Assembly: GCA_035651635.1 (NCBI GenBank)
Contig: DASRFK010000170.1
Location: 1-22,573 of the forward strand
DNA: 22,573 nucleotides
Direction of reading: 5' to 3'
Origin: JANXQE01 sp035651635
GTDB taxonomy: Bacteria > Verrucomicrobiota > Verrucomicrobiia > Limisphaerales > UBA8199
Shown here: one piece after another, positions 1-7,015 of the stretch
Numbering within the stretch: the stretch's first letter is position 1
Layout: every line of letters begins with the position of its first letter
Position numbers and translations under genes: made by a program
The notes under the pieces: model-generated
What the model was told of the DNA's origin: nothing
Database searches by the model: none
The model's input: only the letters and a program-made list of their open reading frames with translations

Positions 1-598
1 GCGGTGCCGCGAAATTACTTGGCGGGACGCGCTGAATCCCTTTTCGGAGCAGGGCATAAACAACACTAAAGCCCAAAAGCGCCACCGCAAACCACATCGG
101 GCCCGAGCCGCTGAGAAAACGGCCGCTGCGCAGGTAGGGCCAATAAGCGTGAGCTAACGAAGGCCAAGTCGGATGTGCAAATCGTTGGAGCAACCAGTAA
201 ACGGTGAAGGGGTGCACCACGAGCATGTAAAAAAGTGATGGTACACCCAGGCGAATCGCGCGGTCGCGAACAAAGGCCGCCGCGCCTTTCCGATCGAACG
301 CGGGCGGGACAAAATAGCCGGCGACAAGAAATAATAATCCCATGAAGAAGGCCTGAAGAAATACCTGGTAAGTCGCAAATATCGCCATCACCGCAGTCCC
401 TGGCTTGGGCTCTTCCATAAAGTACCAGCTTCCCAGATGGCTGTACGTAACCGCCGCGTGCATGCTGACGACCAGCACGATCATCACCCAGCGCAGATTA
501 TCAATGAACTCGAGCCTGGTGCTGCCAGGGGGTGACGACCAAGCGACAGGAGACGCGGACGGGGAAGTTGTATCTGCCGGCATAGTTGCTTTTACCAT
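1..598 (-). CDS. Acyltransferase 3 family membrane protein, N-terminal part (cut by window start)
   Basis: The frame is open for 199 codons from the ATG at 598 to the window edge, so the C-terminal part is missing. After a disordered Ser/Pro-rich start of about 28 residues it reads RLEFIDNLRWVMIVLVVSMH. This is the typical first helix of the acyltransferase 3 family, with the conserved Arg/Asp and the His that ends the helix. Further hydrophobic segments follow around residues 70-97 (VFLQAFFMGLLFLVAGYF), 120-135 and 165-185. Members transfer acyl groups to extracytoplasmic sugars, lipids or peptides; the substrate cannot be told here. No clear Shine-Dalgarno precedes either ATG 598 or ATG 583, so the start is uncertain by five codons. 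It is divergent from the membrane protein at 812. The family call is firm, the exact role unknown. Confidence 0.85.
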   Translation of the reverse strand, partial: MVKATMPADTTSPSASPVAWSSPPGSTRLEFIDNLRWVMIVLVVSMHAAVTYSHLGSWYFMEEPKPGTAVMAIFATYQVFLQAFFMGLLFLVAGYFVPPAFDRKGAAAFVRDRAIRLGVPSLFYMLVVHPFTVYWLLQRFAHPTWPSLAHAYWPYLRSGRFLSGSGPMWFAVALLGFSVVYALLRKGIQRVPPSNFAAP

Positions 599-811
599 CT
601 GGGCAGTACGAACGTAACTGGAATTTTGCAGTGCAGCGCGCAAACTTTCCTGCGATTTGGAGCGGAACCCAGTTCTTCCCTCTCGTTCCAAAAGCGCCAG
701 GGGATTGGCACAGTCCAAGACCTGACGGACTTCGGAAAGCGCGCGTGCGGCTCCGTGCGACCTTTAAGGCTTGCCGCGCAGCAGGCCGGTAACGAAATTG
801 GCGCTGAACCC

Positions 812-2203
812 ATGAGCACGACTCCGCCCCAGTCTTCGAAAACCAGCCACGACACCATTCCTTTCGCGGACTTGTCGGAACTGCGCACCGCGGAGCCTTT
901 GGCTGACCTCGCGCACGACTTGATTCTGCCCACCGTCCTCTTTATGGCATTAGGGGGAATGACCTGGGCGGTGCGCGGTTGCTCGGGGTTCGGCGCGATG
1001 AATGGTTGCGTTTTCGCCGGAGTCACCTGGGGAGCGGCCTGGTGGTTCATCGCGCGAGAACCAAGCCGCCGCCAGACTCGGCGGTATTCATCGGGCTGGA
1101 TCATTTTGGCGCTAACGGTGGGCATCGGTATTTCGGGGAACCGCGGATGGATGCAGTGGCCAAGCTTCTTCGAAGGCCATTTGCAGCTGAACTCTCCGCA
1201 GGGCAAATTCGCTCCCATTCCCAGGTTTTATGGGTTCCTATGGCTCTTTATCGCCGGAGTACCCTGGGCCGGACTCGGCGCTTGCCTGCTGGCCTGGTGC
1301 GCCTCGAACCGGACTTTGCGCCCGCGAGATTGGCTCCTCCGGATCGGTTGCGGCCTGGCGGGCGGGCTGGTGGCCGGGGCGCTGTTCCAGGCTTTGCCGG
1401 AAGTATTCCTCCCCTTGCATAATTCCCTCAAAGCCCAGTATGCCGACCTGCAGTCCAATCCGAACCTGCGCCGACTAATCAATGACGATCGTGCCGCCAT
1501 CATCCACCTCGGGCTTTACTTGGGGTTTCTCGCGTATGAAGTGGGCCGACGCGATTGGAAAAATGTGGTTCTGATTTCCACTGTTGGTCTGGTGAACGGC
1601 ATCGGCTGGGCGCTTTGCCAAAATTGGCGCTGGGCGGCACAGGTGTGGCCGCACACAAATTTTAACTGGTGGCGCTGCTGGGAATCGTGCGGCGGGTTGA
1701 GCATTGGGATGGCTTACGGCTTGGCTTATTTCCTGGTCAATCGCAGAACCGCCACCCAAAACATTTCTTCCGCAGAATCTCCCGATTCAGGTCATCCCAG
1801 GCTCGAGCGATTCGCAGCTTATGCAGGATTGCTGCTGGGCTTGGGCCTTTCAGTCAAAAACGGACTGAAAGGTTGGGCCAACATTTACCTGGGAAACGAA
1901 GACCACTGGAACCGCGTGTTATGGAGCCTTATGGGGCCCTTGATGGTTTGTGGTGTGCTAGCTTTGTTTGTTCGGCTCTTGTCGCAACCACTCAAGCGCG
2001 CGCCCGGAGGCGATCTCTTTCCTAACGACTATGCTTTAATCTGGCTGGTTTTGATCACCCAGAACGCAATTGCCCAGCTTGTCACCGGTCCATGGACTGT
2101 CTGGAATGAGGCGGCTTTTAGCTTTTATTACCTGCTCCTGTTCCTGATATCCGGCCTGGTCGTCCACCACTTTCGCCTTCAGCGGACGCCGTTCATAGCC
2201 TGA
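812..2203 (+). CDS. Polytopic membrane protein of unknown function, about 12 TM segments
   Basis: The protein has 463 residues from ATG 812. The frame stays open upstream to 626, but those 62 extra codons are polar and have no membrane character. I therefore chose the ATG at MSTTPPQSSK, although no Shine-Dalgarno is visible. About twelve hydrophobic stretches follow a polar N-terminus of roughly 35 residues. They are rich in Trp and Gly (for example GVTWGAAWWFIA and WRCWESCGGLSIGMAYG), and a polar loop lies near the middle (residues about 315-330). I recognise no catalytic motif, transporter signature or named family. The many Trp/Gly residues inside helices and the short loops fit a transporter-like or sugar-related membrane protein, but that is only a guess. 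It stands alone, divergent from the acyltransferase and convergent with the pseudopilin gene. Confidence 0.8.
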   Translation: MSTTPPQSSKTSHDTIPFADLSELRTAEPLADLAHDLILPTVLFMALGGMTWAVRGCSGFGAMNGCVFAGVTWGAAWWFIAREPSRRQTRRYSSGWIILALTVGIGISGNRGWMQWPSFFEGHLQLNSPQGKFAPIPRFYGFLWLFIAGVPWAGLGACLLAWCASNRTLRPRDWLLRIGCGLAGGLVAGALFQALPEVFLPLHNSLKAQYADLQSNPNLRRLINDDRAAIIHLGLYLGFLAYEVGRRDWKNVVLISTVGLVNGIGWALCQNWRWAAQVWPHTNFNWWRCWESCGGLSIGMAYGLAYFLVNRRTATQNISSAESPDSGHPRLERFAAYAGLLLGLGLSVKNGLKGWANIYLGNEDHWNRVLWSLMGPLMVCGVLALFVRLLSQPLKRAPGGDLFPNDYALIWLVLITQNAIAQLVTGPWTVWNEAAFSFYYLLLFLISGLVVHHFRLQRTPFIA

Positions 2204-2240
2204 CAACCTGATAACTGGCAACTTGGAACCTGCAACCACT

Positions 2241-2369
2241 CCAAGAGAGTGTTCTAAAGTACCGGCTTGGGCGTGGTCGCCTCAGTTCGGAGTCCCGCCT
2301 TCAGGCGGTTTCAGCGACGGGCCATCTAAAGGCGGGACTCCAGACCGAATTCAAAAACACGCTCTAAGG
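2241..2369. repeat. MITE-like inverted-repeat element
   Basis: A perfect 13-bp inverted repeat (GGAGTCCCGCCTT at 2289-2301, complement at 2329-2341) encloses a 27-nt loop. Imperfect outer arms start CCAAGAGAGTGTT at 2241 and, read on the minus strand from 2369, CCTTAGAGCGTGTT. The element is about 129 bp with no coding content. It lies between two convergent genes and could also act as a bidirectional terminator-like hairpin. Its right end covers the stop codon of the pseudopilin gene (CTA at 2364-2366). Confidence 0.7.
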
Positions 2370-3311
2370 CTGGGGCCGAGAGGAATGGTCCTGCAGCCAG
2401 GCAATATCGACATTGTTCGGCGAAGAGGGCGTAGCATACGGATCCGTAATCGGCGAATACGCTGGCGTCGTGCGAGGGTCGTGCCAGCGCTTCATCTCGG
2501 CATGACCGTCTGCAAAGGAAAAACCGCAGGCCAGGTCATGATAGGTCCCCGGCAGATCGGTCGTGAATGTATAGAGGGAAGGATCGGTCGGGGAATACCC
2601 GCTCATGTCGGTCATGAAGTTGCCCCAATTAACCCGGTCTTCGCGCATGTCCAGGAAGACAAAAATCTTATCTGGCGGCGCGGCGCTGGAGCCGCCGAAT
2701 TCCGAAAGCTTGTGATAGACGGCATACCCGTTGGCGAACGCCCAGCCACCGGCCGCATCCAAAACGTTGGTAAACGCGAAGCCACCCACATATAGGTTCA
2801 TCGACATCGTCCGAATACGGGGTTTGACGACTCCGTTGACCGTCACACTCGAATGATCGGCCGGACATTTGTAAATGGAAGCCGTTTTGGCGTACTGCCA
2901 AAGCGGGCGTTTTACCATGTCCAGCGAGACATCCCAGTTGTAGCGATTGTTGGGATCGAAATCGATGTTCGAGAGAGACCAGGCGTATTGATTGAAGGGA
3001 TTGCCACTAAGCGTCGGGTGGTTGGCATCGTAGGCAGAGTCGCCGCTGGCATAAACCAGCCAATCGCGACTGTCGTCGGCATACATCCGCCAGGCCAGGC
3101 ACAACTGTCTGTGATTGTTCATGCACTGCATGCCCTGCCCCTTTTGTTTCGCGCGAGCCAGGACCGGCAGAAGCATGGCGGCCAATATCGCAATAATGGC
3201 AATGACCACCAACAATTCAATCAGTGTAAAACCGGCCGCCGCCTCGGCCTGTCCCCCCCATGTCACATTCCGAGCCGGTCGTCTCGTACAATTAATCGCG
3301 CACTGTCTCAT
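2364..3311 (-). CDS. Pseudopilin-like protein with prepilin-type N-terminal methylation signal
   Basis: The protein has 315 residues. FTLIELLVVIAIIAILAAML at residues 28-47 is a class III (type IV prepilin) signal. Prepilin peptidase should cut between Gly27 and Phe28, and Glu32 is the conserved +5 Glu. The body carries QCMNNHRQLCLAWRMYADD and, near the C-terminus, FADGHAEMKRW. This ADGH pattern is shared by the large secreted pseudopilin-like families of Planctomycetes, Lentisphaerae and Verrucomicrobia. It is probably exported through a type II secretion or pilus-like machine and stays at the envelope. Its specific job is unknown and no secretion genes lie nearby. The 27-residue leader is long; a GTG at 3266 would give a 12-residue leader and is a credible alternative start. 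The last codon and stop are built from the end of the repeat at 2241-2369. Confidence 0.9.
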   Translation of the reverse strand: MRQCAINCTRRPARNVTWGGQAEAAAGFTLIELLVVIAIIAILAAMLLPVLARAKQKGQGMQCMNNHRQLCLAWRMYADDSRDWLVYASGDSAYDANHPTLSGNPFNQYAWSLSNIDFDPNNRYNWDVSLDMVKRPLWQYAKTASIYKCPADHSSVTVNGVVKPRIRTMSMNLYVGGFAFTNVLDAAGGWAFANGYAVYHKLSEFGGSSAAPPDKIFVFLDMREDRVNWGNFMTDMSGYSPTDPSLYTFTTDLPGTYHDLACGFSFADGHAEMKRWHDPRTTPAYSPITDPYATPSSPNNVDIAWLQDHSSRPQP

Positions 3312-3426
3312 ACAACGACATAACTGCCGCTAAAGGGAACTATCAAGCACATTGTATGCCGCCAGCCGGCTGGTTGCAACTGCCCTGCATTTCTTTTTTT
3401 GCTTTTGGCCCTGCCCGGTTCCCCAA

Positions 3427-3633
3427 GGTAGGGATGGCGCGCTGCGCCGTCCCCGCCGACTGAAAGTCGGCGCTCCAGCAGGCGACAACGCCTGCGCTAC
3501 TGTCGCGCGGACCGCGCAGCGCAGCGCCTAAGCCCACATTGATCGAGCTAAACACACCTTCCACCAGGTCTCAGGATTCCACATGTTGCGCCGCTGAACG
3601 CAGCACGGACGGCGCAGCGCGCCGTCCTCTACC
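3427..3633. repeat. GGTAGGG-family palindromic element, copy A (within the 3312-3708 intergenic stretch)
   Basis: The 397-bp stretch 3312-3708 has no credible gene and is mostly this element. Its ends are oppositely oriented hairpins. The left one is 3431-3440 paired with 3444-3453 (10 bp, one T-G wobble, loop GCT). The right one is 3607-3615 paired with 3619-3627 (9 bp perfect, loop AGC). Both are flanked by GGTAG or CTACC-like ends. Two smaller hairpins follow the left end: CGCCGAC 3454-3460 with 3466-3472, and GCAGGCG 3478-3484 with 3489-3495. Nothing in it codes for a transposase, so it would need to be moved in trans. Confidence 0.7.
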
Positions 3634-3708
3634 CTAAAGAACCAGCGCGTTACAAAGCGGCCCGGCAATTGCAATTGGAACCGGGTTCGGACTGAGCAAT
3701 AATGGTTC

Positions 3709-4644
3709 ATGGAAAACCAACCATTAACCGAGCAGGAAAATCAGGCGGTTCTTCGCCTTTGCGTTCTCGCCGCGTTTGCCGATGGTGCCCAGGCAGAAAC
3801 CGAACGGGCTCAGATCGAACAGATCGTCAAAGGCTTTCCGGGACAGCACCTCGAAGCGGCGACGGCCTATCAGGATGTGCTGAGCGGGAGGATTTCGCTA
3901 CCCCAAATCGCGGCAGATCTTCAGAACCCTTCCGCCAAAGCGTTGGGCTACGAAATGGCGGTTTGCGTCTGCAATGCCGACGGCGCGGTCGAGCAATCCG
4001 AGAAGCAATTTCTCGCGGAGCTACGCCAAGTGCTACAACTCGATCAAAAGCTGGCTGATACTCACCAGCAAGCCGCCGCGGCGCTGGTGACCCAACCCTT
4101 GAGCGCACCGCCGCCGGTGATCGATGTCGCGCGGGATTCCGATCTGGATCGCCTTATCCTTAATACGGCCATTCTCAACGGCGCACTCGAGATCATGCCG
4201 CATACTCTCGCCACTATGGCCATCGTCCCGGTGCAGATCCGCATGGTATATCAAATCGGCAAACGTTACGGCTACGAGCTCGACCGGGGACACATCAAGG
4301 ATTTCCTGGCCACCATTGGGGTTGGCTTAACCTCCCAGGTCTTTGAAGGCTTCGCCTCGCGGCTGGTGGGCGGGCTGACGCGCGGCTTAGCCGGCCGGTT
4401 GCTGGGGGGACTAGCTGGCCAGGCAGCAGGCTCGGGCATTGCCTTTGCCACGACCTATGCTCTGGGGCAGGTTTCGAAAAAGTATTACGAGTCGGGTCGC
4501 ACGCTCTCCACCGAGCAGCTCAAGCAAGTGTTCTCGTCCATGCTCCAGGAGGCGCAGTCGCTTCGGGGCCGTTATTCGGGCGACATCGCCCGCAAAGCGC
4601 AGCAAGTGAACGTGTCCGAGCTTATGCCCCTGGTGCGGCAGTAA
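3709..4644 (+). CDS. TerB-like / DUF697 protein
   Basis: The protein has 311 residues. Residues about 10-120 read as a TerB-like helical domain: repeated acidic D/E-G patterns (LCVLAAFADGAQAETE and CVCNADGAVEQSE) typical of the two halves of TerB, a fold linked to tellurite resistance and stress proteins. Residues about 150-300 read as DUF697 (YcjF-type). This has a helix with ALEIMPHTLATMAIVPVQIRMVYQIG, a Gly-rich membrane-friendly stretch (LVGGLTRGLAGRLLGGLAGQAAG) and a conserved YALGQVSKKYYESG. DUF697 proteins are usually inner-membrane associated and often lie near GTPases; none is visible here. The combination suggests a stress or envelope-related membrane protein, but no activity can be assigned. 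The ATG at 3709 has no Shine-Dalgarno. Translation ends with tandem stops TAA TAG at 4642-4647. Confidence 0.8.
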   Translation: MENQPLTEQENQAVLRLCVLAAFADGAQAETERAQIEQIVKGFPGQHLEAATAYQDVLSGRISLPQIAADLQNPSAKALGYEMAVCVCNADGAVEQSEKQFLAELRQVLQLDQKLADTHQQAAAALVTQPLSAPPPVIDVARDSDLDRLILNTAILNGALEIMPHTLATMAIVPVQIRMVYQIGKRYGYELDRGHIKDFLATIGVGLTSQVFEGFASRLVGGLTRGLAGRLLGGLAGQAAGSGIAFATTYALGQVSKKYYESGRTLSTEQLKQVFSSMLQEAQSLRGRYSGDIARKAQQVNVSELMPLVRQ

Positions 4645-4810
4645 TAGCGGTGGCGTGGAGTACGCTTCAGACGGTTCGCGGAGGAAGGTGAGCTGAACGG
4701 CGGGGAAAAACCACTGCCAGATATATTCTCGGGCTCGCGTTAGGCGCTGTGATTGCATTTCTGCCGCCCGGAGAATCCGGCTTGCACAGCGATGCCCGAG
4801 GAGGCACTTT

Positions 4811-5077
4811 TTGCCCATGAGACCGACAGAAGTAGAGCCACTGCCAGGCTATCGGATCCGCTTGAAGTATCCGGACGGAGTGGAGGGGGTCATTGATCTT
4901 TCGGCCAACGTTGGACACGGGATTTTCGCAGTTCTCGCCGATGAAGCGTTCTTTCGGACGGTGCATATCGGCCAGTATGGTCAAATTGCATGGTCGGAGG
5001 ACATCGAACTGTGCCCTGACGCGGCTTACGAGGATATCAGTGGCAAACCGGCCGAGGCATCCCATGCCAGAGGTTAG
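4811..5077 (+). CDS. DUF2442 family small protein
   Basis: The protein has 88 residues from TTG 4811, or 86 from ATG 4817. The strong Shine-Dalgarno GAGGAGG (4798-4804) lies 6 nt before the TTG and 12 nt before the ATG, which favours the TTG start. The pattern V-P-G-Y-x-I-x-L-x-Y-x-D-G-x-x-G-x-x-D-L (PLPGYRIRLKYPDGVEGVIDL) is typical of DUF2442. Such proteins are commonly encoded next to DUF4160 proteins in a toxin-antitoxin-like arrangement, although I know of no established biochemical role. Its 3' end overlaps the DUF4160 start by 14 nt, so the two are probably translationally coupled. Confidence 0.8.
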   Translation: MPMRPTEVEPLPGYRIRLKYPDGVEGVIDLSANVGHGIFAVLADEAFFRTVHIGQYGQIAWSEDIELCPDAAYEDISGKPAEASHARG

Positions 5078-5324
5078 CCGTTTTTACGGGATCATTATCC
5101 GTTTCTACTATCGCGACCATCCACCAACGCATTTCCATGCGATCTACGGCGAGTTCGAGGCACAAATCGAAATCGAGAGCGGAGCGATCCACCGGGGGCG
5201 GCTTCCCAAGATAGCGTACGATTTAGTGAACACTTAGCGTCTGATTCATTTACAGGAGTTGCGGGAAAACTGGAATCGGGCGCGGCAGCAATTGCCCGTC
5301 CTTCCGATTCAGCCGCTGGAGTAG
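5064..5324 (+). pseudogene. DUF4160 family gene interrupted by an in-frame TAG
   Basis: From ATG 5064 the frame gives MPEVSRFYGIIIRFYYRDH and then HPPTHFHAIYGE, the hallmark of DUF4160 (aromatic-rich start, HxPxHFHA). It stops at TAG 5235-5237 after 57 residues. The same frame continues for 28 codons as RLIHLQELRENWNRARQ..LPIQPLE and stops at 5322-5324. That tail is exactly what the family has after its W-x-x-LH motif, so the TAG most simply replaces a TGG (Trp) codon. The full-length product would be 86 residues. Either the gene is recently inactivated, or the short form is made, or the TAG is read through or is a sequencing error. Its partner DUF2442 gene is intact and overlaps it by 14 nt. 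Confidence 0.8.
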
Positions 5325-5588
5325 AACAGGGTCCCGCACAATCGCATTTTTTGTGGGCTGGCGACCTTGGGTGGGTACGGGCGGGGGACATGTGGCGCAA
5401 TAACACGTCCTTTTGCGGTGCATTCGCCCAGTTGAGAGTGGTCCGCTCCACTTGTGAAGCGCTGCCTCCTTTGCGTTCTCTGGCGGCGATACCGATTCCC
5501 ATGAAAACCAACAACGAGACCGAGCCCACCGCCCCTCGAAACCAAAATCCACGGATTGCTCGCCCCTAACTGCAACCCGCCGTGACCC
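5325..5588. other. Intergenic stretch, no gene supported
   Basis: These 264 bp lie between the DUF4160 remnant and the convergent oxidoreductase gene. Short open frames exist on both strands but none resembles a known protein or has a ribosome binding site. No convincing hairpin terminator was found. Confidence 0.5.
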
Positions 5589-6674
5589 TCAGCGAAGTTC
5601 GATGCGTTTGCCGGTGCGGGCGGAATCGCGGGCGGCATCCAGAATTTCGGTTACCACCATGTTAATCTGGAGCGAGGAAAGGCCGTCGGGCTTGAGCTCG
5701 CCGCGAACAACGGCCGCCAGGTATGACAGTGGGTCGGCGTCGGGGCCGGTGAGTGGCGCGGGAGTCACTTCCGTTTCGGCGCTGTTTGGCTTGCGGACGC
5801 GCAAGGAATCGGGATGCGGCACCAACACGTATCCGGACGCGCCATAAACCTCCATATCTTTGCGATCGAATGGCCAATTCCACGAAGCCTGGATGATGCC
5901 CTGAGCCTTGGGATACGTCACCACAATGGTAGCCTCGTCTTCAACTTTCGGATAAACCTCGGGTTTGATGTGCTGGGTTACGGCAAAAACCGAAGTCGGC
6001 CGCTCGCCTCGCATTAACCAGGTTATTAAATCGGCCCCGTAACACCCGAAGTCGGTGAGCGCTCCGCCGCCATTGAGTTTAGGATCGGTCAACCACTGGA
6101 GAAAAGCTTCGGAACATCCAATCTCTTTGGGTCCACGATGGCCGTCGTGCACGACGATTTTACGCAAGTCACCGAGAGCTTGTTGCTGGACTAAATCGTA
6201 GGCGGCTCGGTTGCCTGGATACCAGGTCGTTTCGTAGTTTACGATCACCTGGATGCCGGCGCGCTTGGCGGCAGTCTCAATCGCGCGTGCGTGCTCCATA
6301 TTAACGGCGAGCGGTTTCTCCATCATCACGTTAATGCCCTTGGCGGCGCACAACTCGACAACCCGGCGATGCTCGAAGGTGCTGGTGAACGTGGCCACCG
6401 CCTGGATGTTCGTCCTGGCGAGCAGTTCTTCCAGGTTGGAAAAGAACAAATTCGTATCGAGCTGATAGCCTTTGGCATAGCGGCTCACCAGGTCCGCGCG
6501 CGGCTCAATGATGCCCACCAATTGAATGTCTTTTCTGTCTTTGGCGCGGGGGATAAACCCGGCCGCATGATCGTGTTCCAGGCCAAAGATGGCGAAGTGC
6601 ACCGGATCCTTGGTTTCCACGGCGGTGCCAATCGAAAGGCTAAGCAACACAACCAAAAGAATTAAATTGCGCAT
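5589..6674 (-). CDS. Gfo/Idh/MocA-type oxidoreductase with signal peptide
   Basis: The protein has 361 residues. MRNLILLVVLLSLSIGTAVE is a cleavable-looking signal peptide. I chose ATG 6674 because the open frame upstream runs into the repeat at 6760-6888. Residues about 25-150 form the Rossmann domain, followed by the hallmark MMEKPLAVNMEHA with the catalytic EKP (Glu119-Lys120-Pro121). GGGALTDFGCYGADLI and the beta-rich C-terminal domain come next. Family members use NAD(P) to oxidise or reduce sugars and cyclitols. The usual GxGxxG is replaced by FGLEHDHAAGF, so nucleotide binding may be altered. Exported Gfo/Idh proteins are common in Verrucomicrobiota and Planctomycetes, often Tat-dependent, but no twin-arginine is seen here. 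The substrate is unknown; the neighbouring exported esterase suggests breakdown of environmental carbohydrates. Confidence 0.88.
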   Translation of the reverse strand: MRNLILLVVLLSLSIGTAVETKDPVHFAIFGLEHDHAAGFIPRAKDRKDIQLVGIIEPRADLVSRYAKGYQLDTNLFFSNLEELLARTNIQAVATFTSTFEHRRVVELCAAKGINVMMEKPLAVNMEHARAIETAAKRAGIQVIVNYETTWYPGNRAAYDLVQQQALGDLRKIVVHDGHRGPKEIGCSEAFLQWLTDPKLNGGGALTDFGCYGADLITWLMRGERPTSVFAVTQHIKPEVYPKVEDEATIVVTYPKAQGIIQASWNWPFDRKDMEVYGASGYVLVPHPDSLRVRKPNSAETEVTPAPLTGPDADPLSYLAAVVRGELKPDGLSSLQINMVVTEILDAARDSARTGKRIELR

Positions 6675-6759
6675 ACAGGCGGCGGTGGTACCCGCCTCTT
6701 GAGAACGTAGCAAGCACATTCCGAAGCGGCGGGAAATCAGGGCGATCTTCCGCCACCGA

Positions 6760-6888
6760 GGTAGGGACGTCGCGCTGCGACGTCCGCGCCGCCCTTTAGC
6801 GGCGCAACAAATGAAACCATTCTGCATCCGCTCTGGTTCTGTTCCGCCCGCTGTACGGGCGGGGACATCGCAGCGCGATGTCCCTACC
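6760..6888. repeat. GGTAGGG-family palindromic element, copy B (within the 6675-7015 intergenic stretch)
   Basis: The 341-bp gap 6675-7015 holds this 129-bp element and nothing else I can support. The left hairpin is 6765-6773 with 6777-6785 (9 bp, loop GCT). The right hairpin is 6862-6871 with 6875-6884 (10 bp, loop AGC), in opposite orientation. Inner hairpins sit beside each end: GCGCCGC 6786-6792 with 6799-6805, and CCGCCCG 6844-6850 with 6856-6862. Outer ends are GGTAGGG and CCCTACC. It has the same design as the element at 3427-3633 but is shorter, with a different core. Confidence 0.75.
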
Positions 6889-7015
6889 AAATGTGGTAGT
6901 GTTCAGATGCGCCCGGGAAAGCAGAGATCCGAATAGACAGGCACCCAACACGAACCCCACCAGTCAATGCGCCTGCTGTCGCGCAATCCGCCTGGCCGGA
7001 CCCCCCGTTGACGTT

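Noticed and set aside
592..1218. 208-codon minus-strand frame opposite the membrane protein
   Set aside because: It overlaps both the acyltransferase start and the membrane protein, has shadow-like composition and no hydrophobic or catalytic pattern.
3343..3564. Small frame with SADFQSAGTAQRAIPTLG-like product
   Set aside because: This is translation of the palindromic repeat. Such peptides are often wrongly annotated as proteins in repeat-rich genomes.
5095..5529. 144-codon minus-strand frame over the DUF4160 remnant and the intergenic region
   Set aside because: Half of it is antisense to the DUF4160 frame, which has strong family motifs. The rest resembles nothing I know and has no ribosome site.
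6675..6890. A 72-codon N-terminal extension of the Gfo/Idh protein
   Set aside because: It is the translation of repeat copy B plus flanking DNA. The signal peptide starts at ATG 6674.
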